Source: Symbiodinium kawagutii
Taxonomy: Eukaryota > Sar > Dinophyceae > Suessiales > Symbiodiniaceae
Length of the DNA stretch: 64,000 nt
Reading direction: 5' to 3'
Assembly: GCA_009767595.1 (NCBI GenBank)
Contig: VSDK01020374.1
Coordinates: forward strand, 114,969-178,968
Part shown: positions 41,701 to 53,700 of the stretch, piece by piece
How positions within the stretch are numbered: position 1 is the first letter of the stretch
How the letters are laid out: each line of letters starts with the position of its first letter
Position numbers and translations under genes: made by a program
The notes under the pieces: generated by a model
What the model saw: the letters and a program-made list of their open reading frames with translations, nothing else
The model's database searches: none
What the model was told of the DNA's origin: nothing

Positions 41701-44700
41701 ATAAGTGTTTCTGTTGGAAAATGATTCGAGAAGCACACTAGCTCATTGGAATTAGCACCGGCACCATGTTGTAAAACTCTCTGCTTCGATCCATGAATCA
41801 CATCTTCCTAGCGGCCTTAATCTTTGTGGTGAGCGCCTGGGCATGGTGTGCGTATGCATTCGGCAGTTTGGAGAAGCGAACGCTGTAACCATTTGAGTGG
41901 GGACTGGATGGAAGAGGCTAAACATGATGGTTGCTGGTGCTTCAGAGAGGTGCATGTTTGGTGTTTTGTGGAAACACGATCTTGAATAGAATCACTATAT
42001 ACAATCACTACAGAATCACTCAAACATCTTTAAACATCTTTCAAGAATGAAACTTGACACGTTCAAAATCATTCATGGCATCATTCATGCGAAACATGGC
42101 ACTTTGAAATCTTGTCGCGCGGCTCTGAGGTGCCCAGCCTTCTCCAAGAAGACGCAGCCCGCCTTACGACGATCGACGGCGAACCTTCGACGATCGCCGA
42201 CGAACCTTCGACGACCGCCGACGTTTCGCACCTTCGTACGACGACCGCCGACGTTTCGCACCTTCGTACGACGATCGCCGACGGTGGTCACCGGCTGCGA
42301 CGACCGCCGACGTTTCGCACCTTCGTACGACGACCGCCGACGTTTCCCCCTTCCGCACGACGCCCGCCGACGTTTCGCACCTTCGTACGACGATCGCCGA
42401 CGGTGGTCACCGGCTGACGACCGTCGACGTTACACACCTCCTGCGCCCCCTCCTCCTCCTCCTTGCTATGTGCAACATTGCGCGCTGTGCCTTGCGTCGC
42501 AAGCTTAGATCTCATTTGAATCTGAAGATGTATGATCTGTGTTGAATCTGAAGATATATGATCTGATTTGAATCTGAAGATGTATTTATATATATATATA
42601 TATACACATATTGATTATGATTACCTGAATATCCATGTCATTTGACTGATCTCAGGCCAACTCTTTGCGCAAGATGCGGCTCGGGATACACACTGTACAC
42701 TTGACATGTCTTGAAGCAGTTCGGAATGACTAATAGGTTTGCTGCAACTACATGCGATTATACAGCCGTGATAATACTGTATCATGCAAACATGGGCTGC
42801 GGGACTGTATTTCAGCTCTCGAGATGTCAAATCGTTGAGTAGAGGGACAATGCGAGTTTGGCTTGCCGTCACGGACTGGTCTAACACTTAGCATTGGTTT
42901 GGTTGTCGGCAAAGGTATGATTGGTACTCCTCCAGTATGCATTCTGTAGGGGCTACAGTAAAGATGCAATAGAAACATTATGAACCAAAGTGTGTTCTCT
43001 CGACCCATCTTACATGCAGCAGAAGTGCTGCAGGGTTTGAGAATGGGGTGGTAATTGCTGGACAGCTAGGACAAATTGCTGTGCTCCATATTGACTTGGT
43101 GCATCTTGATGCGGTGCCAGTGTGGGTTTGGATGGCACTGACACTACTGAATGCTGTTGATCGTTGCTTGGGCATAGGCAAGCAACTGGTTCTGCTTGGG
43201 CATAGGCAAGCAACTGGTTCTGCTTGCACCGGTTGCGTGCGACGTTCACTCAAGACCTTTCCAGACAATGTCATCATCAACTGAGACGTTGAAAGTCACA
43301 ACGCCACAAGCGGTGATAGAACCGGATTCTCAGCATAGGTGCTTGGCTTATCTTGGCTTGTCCTGAGTTGAGTTTGCGAAACTGCATACTGCAGTGTTTG
43401 GTTTGATTTTGTATGTGTGGTTTTGTTTTGTTCACTGTGGTAGATTCAAATTGTGTGCTGCGCCATGTGCTTCTGGTCTTTTGGGACCGTGCTCTGATCA
43501 AGGGCAGAATCATGACCCCACTACTTACATGATATATATATATACCATCTTGGACTAGATGTGAATGTTGAGAGTTGAGAGTGCCAGGAACGGATCAATT
43601 TTGGGAGAGGAATGCAAAGCCTGCGGATCTAATTGCAGCAGGCGCAAGACTGGAGTTGAAAGCCGGCTTTCTGCTTAACAATTTCTGTGTGAATGGGAGA
43701 GGTGACTCTTGATGTCCGGGTGCGTGTTTGGACCTATCCTTGTAAGGAATTCACACCGCGGGATCGAAAGGGGTTCATTCAGAACGGGCTTGTCAGAATT
43801 CTGGATAGCGCTTCTAGTTCGGCAACCTTTAGGGGAATTCCAATATCTCGACTTAGACTACACAATACGCATGGTTGCGCCATTCGAATTCTCCGCTGTA
43901 CAAATACCAAAATACCAAGAGCCAATACAAATGACTGAATGCTAGATGCTGAATGCAAAATGCCACAATCACCACACTGTAGACACTACACTCTTGACAT
44001 TGCACCCTACACTTCCCACTCTACACACTACACTCTACACAGCCCTATACCATATCATATGTATGTATATATATATATATACATATTTGCATGATCTATC
44101 AAATTACTGTAGCTACATGCCCATGACATCAACATGTTTCTTCACTGTTTCTTTTTCACAATACATAATAATTTTCAATGTAAGGAAAACTTGTGTTTTT
44201 GCAAGTCGTGTTTTCTGGGTGCAACATGGCTTTTGGACCACAGGCCATCTCTGACAGACAATCATATCACAGATGCTGCAAACTCCATATGATTCAGGGA
44301 TAGTTGGCCCCGGGCCCAGCTTCATTTCGGATTGAAAGCACCTCTTGCGGTTTGGAAAATCAATACTGGGACATACCTTGGTATATACCTTATAACACCT
44401 TGTATACCTTGTAGATGATGAAGCATCTACCCTTTTAAAGGGCGCCCTTTAGGGGGCACGAAGATCCCTAAGAGAGGAAATGTTGCAGAGGGTGAACGTG
44501 TCATGCTGACCAGGTGCGAGACTGCCGGTGCTGGTCAGTGTGATCCGAAGGGTTGCCTGGAGAGCCACATCTTTGTCACCTGGATTAAGGATGAAGAAGG
44601 ATGAACTGACACATGTGCTGCACGTGTTGTTCAAAGATTGTCAAGAACGGAACGGAAGTTTTGCACCACTGAGGTCAACGGAACTTGCAAAGCTTGCAGC

Positions 44701-47700
44701 ACTTCTTGTGAGTCCTGCGAGAGTCACCTGGTACACATTGACAGATCATTGACAGTCGATATGGCAGCCACAAGAAACAGATTTCCTCAGGGTGCCACAT
44801 CATGGCGTTTCCCTTCTGACAAGGTGCTGGGGCTGGAGCTTGCGATGAAGGAAAATGTAAATATGGCTTTGGCAACAGGAGGACAGTCAAAGTTCTTCAA
44901 GCTGCATGATGAAACATGATAAAACGCATTTCAAAACAGTGCAGCCGGACAACTGACAGTATGTGAGAGTCTAGGCTTTAAAGTCTCTGACTAAGCTAAG
45001 TGTCGGTGCTATGAAAATGTCGTGATCCTCCGCTAGGAATGCTACTGGTTGTGGAGCTTGTACCGGGCACTGCAGAAACTGTTCAGTTTCGGGGGCCGCC
45101 AACTGTGATGCCGGACAGTGTGACCCCCTGCTGCACTGAGTGTTGCGGAACGCAATGGAAAACATGTTTGGATCGAATGTAAGAACTCGATGTATCCTCA
45201 ATGTATCCTGTTCTATTCTCTTCCGTTCTTCTCTGTTTCAGCATTGTTTGACGATGCTTCAGCAACGCTCCAAGGATTCGAAATACACCAACAACCAAAG
45301 CAATTGCTCTCAGTGTGCTGCAATGTGCGTTTCTTGCAACGCAGCTGGCGCTGGACTTTGTGACTCTTGTGACTGGAGAAAGTTAAGATGTTCCATCAGA
45401 TGTTCATAGATTTTCTCATTTTGCTTTTCATGCATTTCTCGGGTGCAAAAGGAGTGAACACAACGCTATGCCTCATGATGTGTCCGAGGCGAGCGCAACC
45501 ATTTTGTTGACAAAGACAAGACGTGCACACGATGCCCAGATTTCTGTGAAATGTGCCACGATGCCTCCCATGAAGGGTGCCCAGCCACTGGAGTGAAGAT
45601 TGTTTGGTGCAGATTGCTAATTGATGCTAATTGTCTAGCAGAATCAGGAGTTTGGAGTGATACCATTCTTGAGTTGAAAATCGTTGCCGCAAGGTGCACT
45701 CTTTGCACAAGTGGATATACCTTCAACGGCAAGCACGAATGTGTGATAGAGATCGATTATGCAAGTGATTCTGCTGCAAAGAGTCTGTTGACAATTGTTG
45801 TATCATGAATTGTGCATCTATGGTTCTATGTTTTCCAGTTTTTTGAATGTCACTCAACTTGAAAAGTTTACGCTTTACTTCACAGGAAGCAGGCTGTGGT
45901 GTCTTCAGGTTATATTCCTATTGGAATCGCTATTGTTGCCGCACTCATCGGTGTCTTCTTTGTGGTTTGGAATTTCCGGCTACGTAGAGCTTCCCCCACA
46001 TCAGGGGATGGGCTCTTGCCTGATCCTCAGCTGCCAAGCCACTAGGTCCTTTGCATTGCGAAAGTCACCGCAAGCCATTGCGGATGAGGCAGCAGCAAAT
46101 GGCAGTTCGGTCAGCTCGGACAGCGGCTCTCGATCGATCTCAATCGCTTCCAAATCTTCCAGTTCAGTGTCTTGACAGCGGAACGACGAAGAATTCCTTT
46201 CAGTGTACCAGAATTCCATTCGATCATAGAGTATCGGGCTCTAGAAGTTAAACGCAGCTGGACACCCGATTCAGAAGGCATCGAAAAGGGGAAACTGTTC
46301 CACCAGAGACCCGGTGAATGGTTTGTCAGTTTTGCTGCGCATGTTGCCAGGGTTCAAAGTTGGAGTGTGTTGTACCTGTAACTATACTGGATGTGCGTAG
46401 TTTGCAGCTGGAGCCAGGATGCAACCATCGAGGGTCAACAAAAGTCAGCATGAATGTCAAAACATTGTAAAGCATGTGATCGCTCTGTTGTTGCCCTCAG
46501 AGTGAATACTCGTTCCTCATTGATCTCCTTTCTGGTTCAGCTTTTGGATCGAGAACTCTATGTACAGATCTTTATAGTACCAGTATGCGCAGTATGTGTT
46601 TCTTCGTCCCTCCTCTCCTCATTTTCTCCTCGTGTTCGTCTATTTTGTTTGTTGCGTTTCCGTGTCCTTTTTCTTGATCACGAAGGGATTCGTTGTGGAA
46701 GGAAGCAATGCTCCTCACGCAACCATTTTTTGAACCAAGTGAAATGGAAACTCATTTAATTCAACTGAACTATTGCACACAGCCTGAATTTGCAGATGCA
46801 AAGTGTGACATGCAGGGAGTAGCCACGTAACAACAGACCAACAAACGTGGGCCCAACATAGGCCAACACGCGCCCAATATCGGGGACCGAACCGCATAGA
46901 GCCAAAGCGGCGCACCAAGTCTCGCTAAAGGGAAAAGGGGACGTGCTGTGCTGCACTTCATAATTTTGTGTTGTTGGCTGCGTTCTCGCCTCGAGGCCGA
47001 TTTGGTCCGTTCCGAGTGGAGCCTGGCTCGGGTCTGAGGGCATGCGGAATGTTGTGGAATCTTTACAAAAAGTTTCAGATGTTCATAGAATTTCATAGAT
47101 GTTGAACAGATTGCTCTATATTGGGACCTGGCTCATGAGCTGTCAAGCCTGGCACCAGTCTGTAACTTGTTTGAGTCACATTTCTCCTCGAACCGCATGT
47201 TCCATCTTGTCGTGTACATATTTTATCTATGATCTATATGTATTGTGTATTTGTGGTAGTCGTGTCCTTTCGATGGCACTGTCGTACGCGAAAATAAGCC
47301 AGACTTTGCAATGTCCAAGGCGTGGCTACTACACATACAATGGACGGAATCACGACGTGTGTGAGTTCCAGCTGCAGTTCGACAACGGAGCCGTGCAAGG
47401 AAGAGGCGTTGATGATGTAGGCGTGGCGCTTGTGACCTTGGACATGGAAGACAAGTGTGCAGTTTTGCTCAAGGACATGCTCCCATGGAAGACGTGACAG
47501 CCTTCAAGTTCATTCATTTCTTTTGCCATACAATTTTCAAGGACTCCTTGGGTTGTAGGGCATGTCAGTTCGTGACGGATAGTAACGGAACAAAACTAGT
47601 CATAGTAAATGATTTAGCATGGACAGAGTAGTATTCCGACAGTTTGGAGATTTTGCAACTGCACAGTTTCCGTGACAACTCGAGAATCTATGAAAACTAC

Positions 47701-50700
47701 CGCTCTTGGATAGTTATGAGTACGATTGTTGTTCTAGCCATTTGGTTCAATCATGAACTGGCAGAAGCACGTTATTTGGCCAACCCTTCGCCAATACCCA
47801 AATGTTTGGATTTTGTCCTTCACAGAGCTACTTTCTCAGATAGTGGCCTTGGATGTTTCTATTTTTGTATGCCAGTGTGTCTGTGTTGGCGCAGATCAGA
47901 TGTTGTTCCTGTAGACTTGAAAACGTTTTGTTTAACCTTCGAACACCAATTTGAGTTAGACAATGCCATGTTTCCCAATGGGCGCGCACAGCCAGAGGAG
48001 CACAATATATTTCCTATAGATATAGACCATATTGATCTGCACAGGTTCTGCACCACTAAGGGACACACCCGAGATCATGACATGGTTTGTAGAAGGCAAT
48101 TTACAGAAGCTACATGACATACATGATGCCGTTTTTTGTAAATCAAATTCTGCAGGTCATCTCCGGCAGGGTAGGCCCGGTGCCAATGTGGTTATCGCAT
48201 GTTAGCCTCAGGGGTGCGGTTGCTTGGAGTTCATGGGCAGCACTCCTAGGAACAGGTGGGATCATTTCGGTTTAGCCACATCAGCTTTTGGGGCAACAAC
48301 ACGAGACAAGGAACGTCATTCAGAGAAATCCTAAATAGCAGCCGCTAAAATGAAGCTAGACCTGGTCAAAAGATAACCCCCAACAAGAGTGGCTGCAGAT
48401 TTGAACTGCAGATCCCTTGGAAAAAATGTAACTTGCAACAGAAATCCGATGTAGCTCCTACAAGAGAAAATAACAGCTCAATAATCAAACAAATGTTGCT
48501 CCCCTTTTTGAACGGCTTCCATGGTAGATTTAGACAAGCATGCGCAGCATCCGACAGGCGCATACGCGATCAACGGCCAATTTGATGGCAGATCGCACTC
48601 CATCCAATTTACCAAGCAGTGCCCCTGAGTCAAATCACAGCAGTCAAAAGTTGTGTACTAATCAAGAATTATTAGCGTGGATTGCACACATGTGTACATG
48701 TATATTACAGTAGGCATTCTGTTGTATATTGCTGCATAATAAAAACAATATTGATTAATTGATTGCATATTTGTATAATGTGTATATATTCACTTAGTGG
48801 GTGTAGAGTGTAGTGATGAGGGGTTTCCATCTCTTGCCCCTGTAACATGATTCAGATACTTGCCAGACTTACCATTCCTTACCTGTGTAATTATTTGTAG
48901 ACCCCAATGTCTTGGGCATCTCATGACAATGCTGCTCTCCCCCGTGCCCTCTCAGGATGGTACTGATGAACTTTGCAAAGTAGAATAATTATTGCATATA
49001 TTGCGCATGCATCATTAGCTTCCAGATGAGAAATCGGTGCTCTCCGACGTTGCAAGATAATGAACGTGTTTTCCATGTTTTTGTTCCTTCAACTTGGTTT
49101 CCTGTGAAGCATCGATGCACAGGTACCAAAGAGGAACTCGAAACCAAGCAGGCTTCGTGAGCGAAGACAATGAGGGCCATGCAGTTGCCTACGCTGGAAG
49201 GCGCCAATTCTCAAGATTTTCACTGGGGTAGAGTGCCATGGAGATGCAACACTCCCATTTGAACACTTCTTTGTAGACCCAATGGAAGTGCAGCGTTGCC
49301 AGGCTGGTTGGTCAGAACCTCGGGGCAGGTTTTCGAGGTTCCTGGTGCATCAGGAACCGAGGGACGAATAGTGTCTCGGCCAACGGGGTACTGTAGTTGC
49401 AAAGATCGCCTCAAACTACCACTGAGTTTGTTTGATACTTGATGTATGCATAGTGAGATTCTCAGATTGTAAGAATATCATTACCGCACGATTCAGACAC
49501 GCAGACTCTGAATATTCGTAAGTATGAATATAACAAGTCATGATGCGTTTTCAAACCCATGTATATTGCAATTTACTGTTGCGGATTGCAGAGTAGGCAG
49601 TGTGGAACATGACATGTAACTGAAGACATGCAAAAAACGCAAGGCTTCAGACATATCCGTGGTGAAAACGAGAATTGTGGCGGCAACGAGGTGACGGAGT
49701 CTTCCATTTGTGGCCTGCCATGGACTCCTGGGCATTTGCTTCGGCTCCATCTTTGGAAGAGCCGACTCCGCAGGTCTTTCAAGTCGCGGAGGACGGCAAC
49801 AAACTTTTGAGAGCATGAATAGATAGATGAGAGCATGAATAGATAGACATGTACTGAATGGTGGCGCAAATTTGACACTCTTCAATCATTCTTCTGAATT
49901 TTGACTTGATGGGAAGGTCCTGCGTTTTCTGCCTTTGCTTCTTAAGACTTATGCCACTTTTGCCTCAAACTTGCAGGATGGAGAATGCGTCGTATGTCTA
50001 GATCAGGCAATTACAACGTGCTTGCGTCCTTGCGGCCATATAGCCCTCTGCTCTCAATGTGCCAATCTCAGGGCGATGTGATGTTTCGCAGACGACATGC
50101 TGTAAGACTTCTTGCTTTCAACGTTGTGAGTCGTGATCCCAGATGCAGTGGCATGGTGGTGGACAATGAGTTGAACGATTGGAATTCTTCTCAATGTGTC
50201 TCCCTGCACAGCATGAAAAGCAATTCACTGTCTCGACTGCCAGATAGTGCTCTTATGTTCTCAACGTTAGATTCTGGTACACAATTGGTTTCAAAAAAGG
50301 TCAACCGGGAAACATGTTTTTGTACAGATACGATTGTTTCATACCAGGATTAAAAAAGATTCAATTTGGATTACAGAGACCTAAGGTACCTAGTAGATGA
50401 TCCCAGGCTATGTGCCACAATGATTCTGTGCAGAAGTAGACAGTTCCGTTGTGTTGTTGTGGTCGCACCCTCGAGACATTTTTAGACCCCAGAGCTCGAA
50501 AAGTCGAAGGGGCTACCGCCAAAACATCAAAATTGGACCTGGGCATTTCGAGAGGAGGAAAAATGCACTCAGTGCTTTTCAAAGCAGCATGGTTTGCCAT
50601 CTTCAAATCCTTTACTTCCGTTCACCTGAGATATTTCCAGTTGGACGCATGGAAGACCTTTTTCTTGAAGAGGACCACCTCAATATCCCCTACTGATATG

Positions 50701-53700
50701 TGTACAGAACCTAATCTACGACTCTTCCATGCAACTGCAATGTTATCAACTGTCTTGCGCTTGGTTGTATCAAGCACTGCATGACGTTGAGGGAATCCAC
50801 AAAGCTTTGTTTGCAGGTTTGTGAGGGAAAATCTTGTTTCCCTAAGCGCAATCATGTAGGGCAAAAGATAAAATTATGCGCAGACTCAACGTGAACTCGA
50901 CGCAAAGCATAGGATTAGCAGCGGCTCCACAACGATCAAGTTGGCGTGGTGAAAATGACTGCCAATCAAGACATTGTCATGCAAACAAGCATGCAATATC
51001 CAACGTCTCAAAAAGATCGAAAAAGAAGCTTGACAGTGAAACATTGTGCTTTGCAAGCCGTTGTTCCTACCTCGTTATATCTATTTTTTGTACTAAATTA
51101 CTAAATCAGGCTTTTCTGGAAAAAAACAATTTCCACCCAAATAATGATGCATTCGTTTATGAACAAAAGCTGTTGCCCACATGTCAACTTAAACGAAATC
51201 ATTAAATGCAATCACCAGTGCCTTTGGCGGCGCTGGCTACGCGAAGCTGAAGCTGCAGCAAAGTTGTGCCAGATGTAATCTCAAAAGCGGTGGCCACTGG
51301 ACAAAGGATGCAGCTTCACTTGGTTTCACAAGAGTTTGAGCTCAAAATGCTCCAAGCAGGTGCCGACCGATTGATGAGAAGTACTGGAACGTGTCCAATC
51401 TGCCGGGCACCCATCCAGCGCGAACCTCGGAAGATTTGGGTGAGGAAACACAAAGGTGAGCTTCCATAGCCATTGAATCCATTGAATTAGAATGTGTTAG
51501 AACAGTGTGCTTGAAACTTATGATCAGAGGAGAGTTTATAAAGTTCATGGTTCATCGGTGGATGATTACCGAACACAAGTGATCACAAGTGCATTTGTTT
51601 GCCCTCATTCGGGGCCTTACAGAAAAGAAGGGCACATAGAAGTGCGACAAAATGGCACCAGGTATTCACGAAGTCACAAGAAAACCCCCATCTGTATCTT
51701 CACATTTGCAGGTCTGTGTTGACGATGCAGAATGGTGAAGTTCATCCCAGTGCTGCTCAAGCTCCTCGCTTCAACAGTGAGACCTAGTACTAGAGCTCTG
51801 CTTTGCATGACTTTAAAGCACAAAGCGCTTCCATATCTTCCCAGTTGGCAAAACACATGCTGCAGTCTGAAGTCATGTTTTCTGCTTTGCAGGCTTTGAG
51901 GAGCTACTGAGAGCTTCAAGTTTTATTGTTTGGTTTCCAAAATGTTTAATTCGGTCGAGAAACGTCAAAGATTTGAGGTTGACCCTTTGTTCCGTTTGCA
52001 GCTCGACCTCTATCTACGATGCGTTAAGAGCATCGCAGAATTGACATGTTTAGGGCACATTCTGACTTGATCAGTGCCCATGTACAGCGCATCACAACCA
52101 GAAACATGATAAGTTCAATCAAATGAATGCCACGAATGCCATCAATAATTGATAATACTTGTCTCCAAGATTTTCTGTTCGCAGTCAAGATGCTGTTCCG
52201 GGTGCTTGACCCTCCGGTAGCATAACTTTGTCGTGGCCCAGCGGCATGGTGCTTGGGTGAAAAAGGCGTGAGGACCGCTTTGTATAGATACATTCTGCCT
52301 AGAAATTGCTGGGTCACTTTTCAGATTGTTCACTTAGATGATCTTTGATGCCATTTGTATCCTTTCAGTCAAACGTTGAGGTCAAAGAAGGGTCCGTTGT
52401 CGCTGAAACCGTTGAGCAGCAACGCCGGCCAGTATTGAAAATCTGCAGTTGCAACAGGAGACATAATTGTTTCCATAAACGACAATGCGTATCTTGATTT
52501 CACTTCAGGTTGGTTCCCAGACATCATTGCTCGTGTAGCATTCTTCCAGAACTGGAACGAGCAGCTGAGCCGAAGATAACTGAGAGACTCAAGGCATCAA
52601 GTGTCAGGATTTTGTCACGTAATGGGACGCCAAGTCCAACGAAATGAACATGTGCTTGTTTGATAGGCCTTTGCCAGAAGCAACCTTGGAGTCAAGTGTG
52701 TTGGTCTTTGGGTGTCCTGGTTTGTGGACTCAACAACCCTGGACATGCTAAGTTTGGGCAAGACTCCTCCAGTACATTGGATCAGTGGCATATTTTTTCC
52801 GCAGGCGTGGCAGTATTCAGTACAGTGCAGTCTTCAAATCACAAAGTATACTGCAGGAGTCACAAGATGTGACAAGGTGTCACAAGGTGTCACAAGTGTT
52901 CAAGATTTTAGAGCAGTTCCTTCAAGGCATTTCTTCAAGCTTGCCGCAGTCTCCTGGCAGGCGTTCTTCACTGGCGCGATGCAGAATTACGCCAGAAAGC
53001 ACAGTGAAGAGATTGATTTACTTTCGTTCTCCCAGAAGGCCCTTGCTGTGCAGCTGACTTTTCGATCTCAAATTGAAATCGACTAACCACGTTTCTTTAG
53101 ATCGCTTCAGTGTGTTTTTTTGGCACTAACTTTGCTGAAACTTTGCAAACTTTGACAAGGTTTTTCCTTCCCACGCGTGCCAGGTCATGGACAATGTGGC
53201 GAACCCGAAGAAGGTGAAGTGAATTCAAGACTTGATTGGTCTTAAGATGTCGGAAGCTGCTTGTAGAGAAATCTCTCTTATTGACATTGTTCAGTACTAA
53301 GTATTGTCAATACTCAACAACCACAAGCTGACACAGCTTCCAGTCTTCTAGGAGCTGACACAGCCTCCAGAGGCCCGTTTTTGCAGGTTGTTGATGTGTC
53401 CTTTTTGGTTACGATTGCTGCGTGTGCGAATTCTTCAGCAAAATGGATCAACTTTAAGTCCAGCGCTTCACCATGCAATGATTGGCAATGCTCTCGCCAT
53501 TTCTAGGATGGAGTTTACATCTACGGCCTCTTCATTGAAGGTTGGTTTGATGATGTGAACATCGGTGAACTCTATGACTCTATGCATTCTCCGTCCTCGT
53601 TTTGCCACGAGTGGTCTTGGATGGTCTTGGTGTGTTTCAGTGACCGTCTCTAGGTGCACGGTGGGACTCTGTCACCCATATGGTGCCCACAACATGGCGG

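Larger units (their letters stand above)
41088..52508. other. 11.4-kb dynein intron hosting nested genes
   Basis: Bounded by the dynein exons VPEMW (41070-41087) and WFPDIIARVAFFQNW (52509). Dynein sequence resumes almost where it stopped; only about ten linker residues are unaccounted for. Inside, on the same strand, are gene A, a module exon and two RING exons. The remaining stretches (46.2-47.0, 48.1-49.9, 50.1-51.3 and 51.5-52.5 kb) hold nothing I can name; several are AT-rich. Confidence 0.8.

Noticed and set aside
42085-42358. Arg/Ser-rich minus-strand frames over the DDRRR array
   Set aside because: They are mirror images of the codon-patterned repeat and lack any link to other exons.
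42150-42445. Regularly spaced repeats that could suggest a CRISPR array
   Set aside because: Units are contiguous, 21-30 bases, degenerate and code for DDRRR repeats; there are no unique spacers, and the context is a eukaryotic exon.
45037-45121. Apparent stop after CDPLLH in both gene A (45037 onward) and gene B
   Set aside because: A GA donor directly after GQC/GKC restores phase with the next Cys exon in both paralogues, so the shared stop is intronic.
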